From Cryptomeria japonica (taxonomy: Eukaryota; Streptophyta; Pinopsida; Cupressales; Cupressaceae): 64,000 nt of DNA. The stretch spans positions 540,720,335 to 540,784,334 of the forward strand of contig NC_081412.1 in NCBI RefSeq assembly GCF_030272615.1, given 5' to 3'. The position numbers were made by a program, and so were the translations under genes. The notes beneath the pieces were generated by a model. It saw only the letters and a list, made by a program, of their open reading frames with translations. It searched no databases and was not told where the DNA came from. Positions 22,853-33,214 of this stretch are shown here, piece by piece (positions within the stretch are counted from its first letter, which is position 1; every line of letters starts with the position of its first letter).

Positions 22853-23903
22853 TTGGTATGGTTTTGTCATTGATGTCAACACTTACTAAAACACTAGCAC
22901 TTTGGAGATCCAACAACATTCACTGGCAAGCAAGTAACTATTGCATAGTTACTGGTATATGGTTCACCGGTAGGATATAATGATCACCGACACTTGGAAT
23001 GATATGAAAGACACTTGGTAATATCGAAGACATTGTGTGGACATCTTATCTTAATGAATTAATCATTGGTATATTCATATTTGCATATTTGCTTTTACTG
23101 TCAAATAGGTCCAGGGTTATCTAGGGTTACACTGGTAGGTTTATCTTTTCCAGATCAGCATGGCACACCATGGATATGATTAATTATTGTTGTAAATGCA
23201 TTAAGCTGACATGTTCAATTGGTTATTGCATCAGATATTATATTGTTTGTAAAATGTTTTTTATTGTAATATCTTGTAGAGCTGACCTACTAAAATTGGT
23301 CTTAGGTTGTGGTATAAATGTAAGATCTTATTTGTAAGATCAAGTGTGGAATGCGAAAAAGAATTGTGTGAAGGTATATGCGAGATTAAGCAGTGCAATA
23401 CACACAGACATCATTTGAAGGTGAAGTTAGGTTTTTGTGAAAGCATATCAGCATTACACCGGTACTGAATCCAGCATATGAAGATGCTATTTTGTGCAGT
23501 ACATTCTTATTGGATTTAACCATCCAACTGTAGTCAGTGTGACTCCTATTTTTTGATTGAGCAGTGAGCTCTAGGCTATTGGCCTTTCTGCATGTGTAGA
23601 CCCCATTTATGAACACTTACTATCTGCAGTAGTATCATATGATTGTGGGTAAGGTTTCCCACCGTGGTTTTTCCCCTTACAGGGTTTCCACGTACAAATA
23701 TTGGTGTTATGTTTTGTGGATGACTTTGTGTTTATGTTTCATGCATTAATCTTTACTGGTATAGCAATTAACTCTTAAAACTGTCTACCGACATACTTAA
23801 CTGGTTTACCGATATTAAGCATTAAGTTGGTTAAGTTGTTTTTGGTTTGAATTTATTAGACAACTTATTCACCCCCCCTCTCAGTTGTCTCTGGGACCTA
23901 ACA
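22853..23903 (+). repeat. C1 3' LTR
   Basis: 1,051 bp, the partner of 17158-18219, with a TATAAAT at 23313-23319. Many differences from the left LTR are C-to-T or G-to-A changes at CCGG, CG or CNG positions. Confidence 0.92.
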
Positions 23904-24060
23904 TAGTTAAACTAATCATTGAAATGAAAATATAGGTTGAAGAAGCAAATATGATAGAATATGTAATTACACATGATGAGAGCCATTATGATTCTATTTT
24001 ACGCCATATTTTATCCTATTTCATACACCCTTATATCCATTCTTATATTCCATTTTCCTA
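23904..24060 (+). pseudogene. C2: gag remnant, right part (fossil)
   Basis: After C1 ends, coding-like sequence in the same orientation resumes with LVKLIIEMK and VEEANMIEYVITHDESH. It is the sort of charged linker expected after the C2 gag. This supports the view that C1 landed inside C2. Confidence 0.5.
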
Positions 24061-24906
24061 TCAAATCATATCATTTATGTTGCTTATGATTAACATACAT
24101 AAGAGGTAACTAATATAGTTTTATGATAAAAATATGAAAAATAATTATTATTTTGTTTCTACTAATGGGCACTGGAAAATAAATTGGCCATCAAATTGTT
24201 TTGGCCTCTTTTTGTTACAAGATTACTAATATTTAATGTTGGTCCAATTAGAGTTGTTGTAGAGATAAGCCCATCTCCTACCCACATGCCATTGTTCATT
24301 ACACTTCTATAGTTGTGGGATCCGTGGCTATTTTTCATTAATATATTTTGATATCAACAAAAGCATTCATTCTACCAACACGTGGTCCACCTTAGCTGTC
24401 AAAACTTTACTCCACTTTGTTGTTTTTCGTGACAGTCTCATGTCGTTGCAAATGATGGAGGATCCACATGAATATTGTTGTGCCATTCTTGTTTCAATAT
24501 TTGGTATATTGTTATAGCACCTTAATAGGGAATTGCTATGAGCCATTTCAACAAGCCACATAACAAATCTCCACCATAAAATTATAAACCGTGGGGATCA
24601 AAATAGATGTTTTTTTTTTTAATGTAAAAGGCTATATAAGCCATCATGTATTCATGCATAAGGGGGAGGAAGAAGAATGTATGAAACCCTATTATTCAAA
24701 AACTTAATATTATCATTTTGAGTTGGTTTCAGAATTTCTCTAATTATTTCCTTCAACCAACAACTGGAAGGAAGGGCACTCACTTCTCAACTATCGGATG
24801 AATGTACATATTTTATTTCTACAAGGTGTGTTTTTTTATTTCCACATTGTTTGGATTGGTTAAACTTTAGGACAACTATCATGATTTTTACAGTTAGTAT
24901 TTGTAA
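24061..24906. other. Spacer, possibly an old LTR fragment
   Basis: No gene seen. A stretch from about 24238 (TGTTGGTCCAATTAGAG) contains a TATA-like GGCTATATAAGCC near 24630 and a purine stretch AAGGGGGAGGAAG near 24661. It could be part of a copia LTR, but no partner or primer site was found. Confidence 0.3.
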
Positions 24907-25422
24907 TCAAAAACTGCATAAGACATAACATGAAACGTGTAACCATAAGTTGACTCAATCTGATTACCAATCCATATGTGGACCCCAAAAAATTGATAAA
25001 AAGATTGACACATGTTGGCTCAATCATCTCAAACTCAAAAATAATCACCGAAATCATCCCAAAGATTTTGCATAACATGTTACACCAAAATAGCTCTGCT
25101 CTTGCTGAATTACTGGTTATTGAATCTTCTAATCTGCACGAGAGTCAATACCGAAGGCTAGAATTGTGAATCAAGTTGCCTTGAACATATAACCATCTAA
25201 TTCTTTCACTGCAATCAAAATTATGGAGATTTGCACAATGTATCCATACTCTGTATTCCACCTCCCAAATTTAAGCATAAATGAATATCAGGCTTCTCAA
25301 ACTTCTAGTAGATCAATTCTACATATACCAGATATAATAGCTGATCTGAGTTGCCATCAATGACAACCCCAGAACAATCTTCAAGCATAAATCTCTACCA
25401 GTATAGTGTCTCTTACCAAGAA
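24907..25422 (-). repeat. C3 3' LTR, part
   Basis: It aligns with 31151-31666 over about 516 bp, sharing AACATGAAACGTGTAACCAT and ATATCAGGCTTCTCAAACTT, with about 65 differences. Homology to the rest of the 5' LTR does not continue to the left of 24907. Confidence 0.8.
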
Positions 25423-25434
25423 TCTCCCCCTTTG
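25423..25434 (-). other. C3 polypurine tract
   Basis: On the element strand CAAAGGGGGAGA lies directly before the 3' LTR. This is the standard position and composition for the plus-strand primer of copia elements. Confidence 0.7.
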
Positions 25435-25790
25435 GTATTGATGGCAACACTTGTGAAAAATGACACTCACTGCAACACTACAAAATTTCAAAAATGCAAC
25501 ACTCAACAACTCAATAAGCTTCCCTTGAGAATGTACATTATTTTTCATACCTCACTCTCCCCCTTTGACAACAATGCCAAAGACAAGTATCCACCAAAAT
25601 TTATATACAAGGGTATACTCAGTATCTTACAAGAATTTAAAGATATATGCAAAAATGGTTTTCAGGGACAACAGGTGATCATCCCAACCTTTCTTCAAAT
25701 TCTCCAAAATATTTATCAGAGCACTAACCAAATAAGCATGCATCTATGCTCCTCTATGATATGTCAAAACACTCTTATTCAACTCATTCA

Positions 25791-28700
25791 TTACATCCTG
25801 TTGACTACCCAACAAGTATCCAACCGTGGAGTTATCAGATTACGGAGCTCTCCCACTCTGCCAATTATTCTATCTTCTTCTTGATTGAGGCTCTTAATTT
25901 TGTCTAATAGAACCATAACCCGAGCTTCACAATTACCAGCAAAAACTGATTGGGGGACAAAAGATTGAGAAATACAGGCTAACTTTCCTTCACACTCCTT
26001 TATCTGCTTATCAATTTCTATTGTGAACTTGGGAAAAATAAGACATGACATATATTTTACCACCTTCATCTAATGCATCCTGAATAGCCTTAGACTGGTA
26101 GTCAAACTAACCCTATCGCCTTCAACCATTTTCAAAATTGTTCTTAACTGCGTAGCATTAAATTGACTTTAAAATTTTGCATCAATCGCTTTCTCTATGG
26201 ATACAAAATGAGATTCTATTGCCTTCAACATATTCCTTAGCTTCTCGGTGGGTGAATCTGTAGTGCCTTGCTTAAAATATGGCAAAATATTCTCTATCAC
26301 ATCTATCACCATAGGTATTATCTCTACGTCTTCAAAGTGATACTTGACTAAGTTCTCACTCGCATTGGCTTGTGTGAGAGTTGCAAGCTTAAGTGCTTGA
26401 ATCGAAGATAGAGAATTAAGATCAATAGATCCTGTGGTGAGATCAACTGTGTCAGTGATTATTTGCTTGTCCTTATCTAAAATCACAATGTCTCTTGCCG
26501 CTGGAACCTATTCAATCTTGTCTGAGCCATCTGTCTCCTCTACGTTCCCTACTTCTTCACCTTTCTCTACATCCTCTCCCTTTTCATCTCCAACCTCCTC
26601 AGCCGCCTTCTCAGATTCAACATTTATTACTGGAGTATTCTTATCAGCTTCAGTAGAGTCAGTAACTTTAGTACTATTAGCAGTATCATCTGTACTTGTA
26701 GTTTGTACATCAATCTGCACATTTAGAGCAGAGGTATCATCTAGTACATGCACTTTTGGAGAGGTGTCAGCTTTTGCCAGATTTACTTCATACTTATGGT
26801 CTTCCAAAAATTGTTTCAAAATTATTTATGTCTCCTTGGCTACTTCATCTATCTTCTTCAACATGATCTTATTTACTCTCTTTTTGCTTTTGAATCTATC
26901 CTTTGCAACCTTAAGCAATCTATCAACTTCAGCCTTAGAGATTACAAAACACAAATTACCTAATACATATTCTTTTATTCTCTCATCCTCCAAGCTAGCC
27001 GCATGCCTTCTGGCATCCAAAATATCATACAAACCCTTCGAAATCATAGATGACAGTTGTATCAAGGGTTTGCTATATACATTCATATATTGTATAATGG
27101 CTTCCTCTATTGCTCTTGGTCATTTTCATCACTATTCTCGTAATATAGAGACATAATCTTCAAATTTCCTTCTTTCACATCTTCATCAACAATTTCACTT
27201 AATGACATTGGGGGCAGAAACAATATAAGTACCTTCTATTTTATTAGATTTTAGAGCTTCATCAAGCTCAGACTTAGGCATCCTGCTTGGGTGAGGTCTA
27301 CTAGATTTTTTAGCTCCAATTTTCTGCTTCTTTCTTAATTGTTCTTCACCGGATGGTGGCTTCCAAATTACCTTGGCAAAGGTAGTAGTCTTCTTTACTT
27401 CCCGCACTGATTCATCAAACTCTATTTCTTCCTCAGCAGTGGCCACCACATAGACTCTCTCGGGCTTCCCTTTCTTCCTCTTCTCTACTCCATTTGAGGA
27501 TTTAGTTTGAGATTTAGGTGGAGGGACAAGCTTTTGTACACCGGAGGAAGGTGTTGACTGTGTTTGCCTAAGCTTCAAAGGAGTAGAGGCAGGTTTAGAC
27601 TTCTTGGGTTGCACCATGTCCTCCTCCTTTGGGATATTCTACTCTCTAGCCTTGCTGACAACTTCCTTTGTGATGCCAATGTTACCAGCGAGATGTTCAA
27701 ATTCTTTCCTTACCCTCTTATGCATTTCGGGCTTAGTAAATTGAGAGTGCAAACTTAAACTTTTCTCCTTATAGGTGCCAAATCTCTCTTCCTTCTCATC
27801 CACCAATTTACTCAAAATATATTGAGCATAAATGTCAAGAGTATTAGCATCAACTTCATTACCCATGGGCAATATCCATACTGTTATAGTTTCTACCGCT
27901 TCCATCATTAATTGATCAATCTCCACCATGAAGCATATGGTGTCTTCACATTTCTCTACAATTTCCTTTGGAATCCTCTCTCTACTCTGCATCATACTAT
28001 GGAATGATTTGAAATAGCCCATAGAATAGCTTTATGTTCTTGTCCACCATCCAATCCTTGCAAAGCTTCCTTAATTTGCACTGCCACCTGTTTATCATAT
28101 GCTCACTGTATCTTACCTACACCGGGGATCTCATTCATGAAATGGAGTGCCAAACAGACAATTAAAGTGCCAAACTTAAAGACATGCTTCTTATATTTCT
28201 CAATCTTCTTCAAGTTTCTCTATAATTCACTCAATAGTACTCTGCACAAATCATACAACTTGTTCTCCTTCAAGATTTGATATGTTGCATAAACAACAGT
28301 ACCAGACATTGAGTTAGCTCTTCTAGATTGCTATATCTTATAGCTAGTCACCATGGACGCAAATCTCACATCATACTCAATAATATCACTTATTATTATG
28401 GATTTGTTGTCATGTTGTAAACCGGTTACCTTTGTTATAGTCGTGTTCTTCACATTTCTCAAACTGGGGACTTCATCGGTAGCATTCACTCATGTTATCG
28501 CCTGGATAGCAGTCTTAGTAATCTTGTAAGATTTGTCTAGCCATATGAACTCATCATGTACCCTGCTCAAAATATACCTAACCCATTTGGGTTCATCGAA
28601 GGTCGGAAGGTTCATGAACTAAATGAAACCCTTATCCTACAATGATTTGAATCTAGGTTAAGATTTCCCATATCGTCAATCATGTGTTTGGTGTAAAGAG

Positions 28701-28909
28701 AGCATTTTCACATTTCCAAGCTCCTCAATACTACAATGAATGTATGTCCTAATGTCCTCGACATGTAATATCTCGTACATAACATATGAGAATGTACCAT
28801 TCAAATCATCTTCCATTGATTTGTATGGGTGCTTCTTGAATTGAGGCCTTGCCCTATCAGTTATCTCAACAACAAGTGGAGGCGCCACACCAAAACTAGA
28901 AGATGCCAT
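25791..28909 (-). pseudogene. C3 long coding remnant of unknown function
   Basis: On the element strand the remnant starts with MASSSFGVAPPLVVEITD at 28909 and runs for about 3 kb towards the 3' LTR. Recognisable stretches include EYDVRFASMVTSYKI-like and MQSRERIPKEIVEKCEDTI (about 27960). A Lys/Pro/Ser-rich basic stretch (27195-27617) and an acidic Glu/Asp/Thr/Val-rich stretch (26508-26819) follow. A Lys/Arg-rich helix lies near 26830-27080. No retroviral enzyme motif is present. The shape recalls the plant-specific extra ORFs carried by some retrotransposons (plant mobile domain or 'putative plant transposon protein' types), but I cannot assign it. It has many breaks. Confidence 0.5.
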
Positions 28910-29428
28910 TATTGCAATCTAGGTTATTAACAGATAGCTTCAAACTTTAGAAAATACCTTTTGACTTCAACCGAATGCAAGAAATCTTCGCCAAATCAAC
29001 ACAAGCTCTGTTTTCACTACACAAACTTCTTCACCACACTCCTCTTCTCTTTCGCTTCCCTCGCAATGTGAAAAATGAATGTCAAAATGCCTTTTTATCT
29101 TTTGAATACCTAACTTTGAGGTGTAGTAAATGCTCAACCCTAAAGTTCTTTCAGATACCCTGCAACTCATGAACATTGTACCAAAGCATCATATCAACAT
29201 CATATCTTCTGGATATCTCTCAGGATCATTTGCACAACTATTTATAGTCATCTGCAACCATTCATAGCTGATTAAAGATCTCAGAAAGGGGGTTTTAAGG
29301 GTCTGCATGAAAAGCTTCCCCCTAAGGCCAAAAATGCATTAGTTACCAAATAAAGATCCAACATCAGAATCAAGTGTAGACCCATTTGCTGCATTTGAAT
29401 CTTCCTTCTTAACCCACATCTTCTTGTG

Positions 29429-29850
29429 CTACTCCTTGATCTCTTCAACCTTTGCTTTGCCCTTTTCATATTCTTTTTTCTCGTCTGCCAAAGCATTCTT
29501 GCTCATATTCTTGCTTCTACAATATTTTGCAATATGACCATTTTTGTTGCAAGCATAATAAACAATGTTGTTTCTTTGATTAGGCCTGAAATTCCCTTGA
29601 TTTCCCTTTGATCTGCATTGGTTAGCAATATGTCCAAATCTTCCACAGGCATAACATCTTAGATTTCTCCTATTTACCATACTCCTGCATTCAAGTGACT
29701 TATGACCATATTTATTGCAATTAAATAATTGATTAGAGAATGATATAGTATTCTGATTATCTCTATTTCAGCATTGACTTTCCATACGACCAAATTTATT
29801 GCAAACAAAACATTTACCATTGAATTTATAAGCATTAGGTTGTCTTACCA
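29429..29850 (-). pseudogene. C3 row of four zinc-knuckle motifs
   Basis: Within about 420 bp the element strand encodes four CCHC-type or near-CCHC motifs in one orientation: CFVCNKFGRMESQC, FNCNKYGHKSLEC, CYACGRFGHIANQC and YACNKNGHIAKYC. They are separated by Arg/Asn/Gln-rich linkers and followed by a charged tail (KKEYEKGKAKVEEIKE). Such knuckles bind single-stranded nucleic acid. Copia gag usually has one or two, so four is unusual. Confidence 0.75.
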
Positions 29851-30007
29851 AAGATCTCTTATTCTTCTGATGACCAGATCCAAAGATTTCTCCTTTCTCA
29901 AATCCAAGTTCTCCCATGTCACCTTTATTCTTCTGACTTTTCAGCATCTAGTCCAGCTTAGCCGAGCTAGCATTGAATTTTTATTTGCATTCATTAGTAG
30001 TGGTAAG

Positions 30008-30499
30008 TTAATTTCTTAGAATTATAATCTGTCTCTCAAGGTCTTGCTCAGTATTCTTAGATTGTGTCAGTTCAAGCTTTAGCATGTCATTTTCATGATT
30101 CATTCTCCAACATTCATCAGATATATCCTTCAATGATTGAGTCAGACTTTCTTCACTCTTCTTCATGTCTTCAATCTCCTTTGTCAACTTCATCACAATG
30201 GATTGCATTTCATTCTTCAGGACTGCATTATCTCTAGCAAGTTTGTCACATTCATCTGTCTTATCTTGATTATCAATGCATTGCTCTTCTTTCTCCTTAA
30301 GTTTGTCCATCAGCTCCTTTATGTTCTCTCTGCATGTGTTCACTTGATCTTTCAATGACTCAATAAAATTTTCAGCATTACTTAGATTTATTCTCAGGTC
30401 ACTTGGTTTTTTCCTTGTTGCATCCAGGTCTTCAAGTGCCACAATAAGTTGTCTCTGCGAACCAGAGTCCATTGATTCAATCTTCTGGATCTTCCTCAA
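30008..30499 (-). pseudogene. C3 coiled-coil region
   Basis: A frame of about 163 residues is dominated by heptad-like Leu/Ile with Glu/Lys/Asp/Asn, for example LKDQVNTCRENIKELMDKLK and MKLTKEIEDMKKSEESL. It is highly likely to form a long coiled coil. It lies between the primer site and the knuckles, where gag would be, so it probably supplied gag-like multimerisation. No UBN2 gag domain was seen before it. Confidence 0.7.
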
Positions 30500-30522
30500 G
30501 TTGTTATGCTTCTTTAAAGGAA

Positions 30523-30540
30523 CTAGGCTCTGATACTAAT
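30523..30540 (-). other. C3 primer binding site
   Basis: The plus strand reads GGCTCTGATACTAAT before the LTR at 30541. Its complement is ATTAGTATCAGAGCC, the initiator-Met type copia primer site with one change. Confidence 0.8.
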
Positions 30541-31666
30541 TGTTGGAATCAATGAACATTGAGAGGGGGGAGAGGTGAATCAGTGTTATGCAATTAACAA
30601 ATTTGTTAACCTGATTCTTAAACCACCAGATGCAAGTGAATAAAAAAAAGTGTAGAAACTGAATGCAAGAAAACACAAAACCATAAAATCAAAATTTTTA
30701 CGTGGAAACCTAGAAAGGGAAAAACCATGGTGGGATTTGAACCAATATTATAATATTGTGATCAAGAGTATAATAATATTACAAGAGGGGAATGCACATG
30801 TATTCAGGCACAGTACCTAGAGCTCACTGCTTAATTACAAAGAGGGCTACAACTCGGAAGAAGGATCACTACCTTACAAGTGATTACAAGTAAGAACAAG
30901 AATGTCTGAACTGAATAGTAGTATCTAGATATGCCAAAAAGTAGTTTCGGTTAAGTGCAATTGGTCTTCTGCCCCTGTTCTCTCTTTGCTCTATTCTGCT
31001 ACTATGTCATATACCAGAGCACTAAAATTCACACAATCACTCATACAATCTTCCACACACTCACATCTTAACATAACACACATCAAAATGCTCAAATTAA
31101 TTTAACTTATATATCTGCACCAACAAAATAAATCAATTCCAATGTCGGCTTCCAAAAATCGCATAACACACAACATGAAACGTGTAACCATAAGTCGACT
31201 CAATCTGATTACCAATCCATATGTGGACCCAAAAAAATTGATAACAAGCTTCATACATGTTGGCTCAATCATCTTGAACTTAAAAATTATCACCGAAATC
31301 ATCTCAAAGATTACGCATAACATGTTGCACCAAAATAGCTTTGTTCTTCCTGAATTACCGATTACTGGATCTTCTAATTTGTACGAAAGTCAATATCGGA
31401 GGCTAGAATTGTGAATCAAGATGCCTCGAACATATAACCATCTAACTCTTTCACCATAATCAAAACTATGGAGATTTGCACATTGTATCCATACTCTGTA
31501 TTCCACCTTCCAGACTCAAGCATAAATGAATATCAGGCTTCTCAAACTTCTGGTAGATCAATTCTACATATATTCGATATGATATATGATATGAGTTGCC
31601 ATCAATGATAACCCCAGAATAATATTCAAGCACAAATCTCTACTGGTACAGTGTCTCTTGCCAGCA
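30541..31666 (-). repeat. C3 5' LTR
   Basis: 1,126 bp from TGTTGGAATC to CCAGCA on the plus strand. On the element strand it begins TGCTGGCAAGAGACACTG and ends in CCAACA. The portion from 31151 matches the 3' LTR fragment. Confidence 0.8.
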
Positions 31667-31985
31667 GTTTGATGGAGGAGTAGTAACACTCAGAAAAGTT
31701 AAGTCCCAGAGATTATCGGTAAGGGTACTTTGAGTCTCCATGCTAGAAAAAACAAAACAAATGATGTTCTATATGTAGAAGGTCTCAAAAAAATATTTTG
31801 AGTGCAAGTCAAATATGTGATGAAGGTTACAATATTTTATTCAATGCTAGTGGATGTGAGATAAAAAAGAAAGTACCATTGAGTTAGTTGCAAGAGGAAG
31901 TAGGACTGAGAGTGATGTGTATAATATCAGTGAAATCAATGGAAAGAACTTATTTCTGATACAAAGAGAAGAAAATTTTCTATGA
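31667..31985 (+). pseudogene. Copia protease/pre-integrase scrap (fossil)
   Basis: Translated pieces resemble the segment after a copia protease and the pre-integrase domain: FDGGVVTL, LFNASGCEI-like, ESTIELVARGSRTESDVYN and NGKNLFLIQREENF. The plus orientation and copia type agree with C2, so this could be C2 sequence pushed away by the C3 insertion; that link is inference. It has several breaks. Confidence 0.6.
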
Positions 31986-31989
31986 CATA

Positions 31990-33214
31990 TGTATGATCGT
32001 AAGTTGTAACCAGTCGAATTTATAACTCATGTTTGTGCTCCTACTTTAGTGTGTCTTATAGATCCTTCCCCTCTCTAGGTCCATTTTGATCCCTTCTCCA
32101 ACCCTGATGACATGAACACCATTGAGTGGGCCCCATCATGGAGGTCTCTCCCTCATTTCCCTTTGTGTTGGTCTTGTTTGTTGGAGTATCAGGGCATGGA
32201 ATGCCTTGGTCTGGACTAGGGCACTCCAAAATGCCCTGGTACCTCTTAAACACACCCCAATTTGGAATGGGGTAGGTTATTTATCTCTTTGATGGCCTTT
32301 GGGCCCCATGGATACACTTGATCATTGGAGGTCGACCTTATCGCTATTTTACCTAATGAACCCTATATAAAGACATCCTATTGATTCATTTTGATATGCA
32401 CTAAGTCTCCATCAATCATATACCCTATCATTTGTGCATCCGTGAAGCATTCATCATTAAGCACTTTCAGAGATTCAAGGCTACATTTCATTCTTCAAGC
32501 ATTGTGTAGCAAAGTTACACCAATCTTCATGCAAGCATGTGTGTGTGATTAGGTTTTTCATGTTCATGTACTTGTAATGCCATTATATTCAAACATTTTT
32601 TATTACATTCAAAGAGCATTGCATCATCAATCCTTCTATCAACAATTACATATTTGAGGTATATCTCCTTAACATTTATTTTAGTATTTGCATTATTTCA
32701 TTCAAGGTTAATTCCTAAACCGGGCCACAACCCTATTTCCTTTTTTTCTATGTGAAGGGAACAGGTGCAACAGTTGTACTTGGGAATTCCAATAGAGTCG
32801 ACAATGACGAACAAGTTCAGCTTTTGACGAAGATAAATTTGGAGGACCAAGGCGAATTTGTACTACGTAGTCTCAAAAAATCAAAATGAACTTCTGGGAA
32901 CTAGTTCTAAATATCTTATTTTGCCCAGATCTAAGTTTGTGGCTTCATGGGATATCTGTAGCAGTATTTTTTCAAAAGTTTACTTCAATCATCCCTTGTT
33001 TTACCTCAATTTCATAATTATCATCTAATTTCCAACTAGAAAGAGGGGGCAAAAACCCAAACCAGTGAATCTAATCAAAATTTTAGTCCTTTCCATACTT
33101 GGATTGTGGGTAGATATATTAGGTTCACCCCTCTTTCAATGCGGTGGTCCCCAAGAAAGATTAGTGGTCTTACGATCTTCATCAGTGGAACCCTAGTTTT
33201 TCAACCACTATACA
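31990..33214 (+). repeat. G3 5' LTR-like region, gypsy type
   Basis: The right end is set by CACTATACA at 33206-33214 followed, after TTT, by a TGGTGAACCC primer site. The left end (TGTATGATCGTAAGTTG) was placed by alignment to the LTR-like region at 60047 and is uncertain. A TATA box (CCCTATATAAAG) lies at about 32362-32373. No second LTR was identified. Confidence 0.55.
32362..32373 (+). promoter_or_regulatory. TATA box in G3 LTR
   Basis: AACCCTATATAAAGACATC is nearly identical to AACCTTATATAAAGGCATC at 60391-60409, at a similar distance from the presumed LTR start. This supports related LTR promoters. Confidence 0.6.

Larger units (their letters stand above)
17158..23903 (+). mobile_element. 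C1: Ty1/copia LTR retrotransposon inserted in C2
   Basis: LTRs at 17158-18219 and 22853-23903 both run TGTTGG...CTAACA. A TGGTATCAAAGC primer site follows the left one and purine tracts precede the right one. The inside encodes gag, protease, integrase, reverse transcriptase and RNase H in copia order. The flanks TAGAT (left) and TAGTT (right) are a near-matching target duplication. By hand I count roughly 55-60 differences between the two LTRs, about 5%. That suggests an insertion on the order of ten to several tens of million years ago at slow conifer-like rates. The structure looks complete end to end, but the coding part has about four breaks. The lineage within copia (Tork- or SIRE-like) is not settled. 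Confidence 0.93.
24907..31666 (-). mobile_element. C3: old LTR retroelement without recognisable pol
   Basis: Transcribed right to left. The full 5' LTR is 30541-31666; the 3' LTR survives as 24907-25422. A primer site reading ATTAGTATCAGAGCC on the element strand abuts the 5' LTR, and the purine tract AAAGGGGGAGA abuts the 3' LTR. The interior of about 5.1 kb holds a coiled-coil region, four zinc-knuckle motifs and a long unknown coding remnant. I found no protease, integrase, reverse transcriptase or RNase H block in any frame. LTR divergence is about 12% by hand, the oldest measured here. It is best described as a copia-derived, probably non-autonomous fossil with many breaks. Confidence 0.75.
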
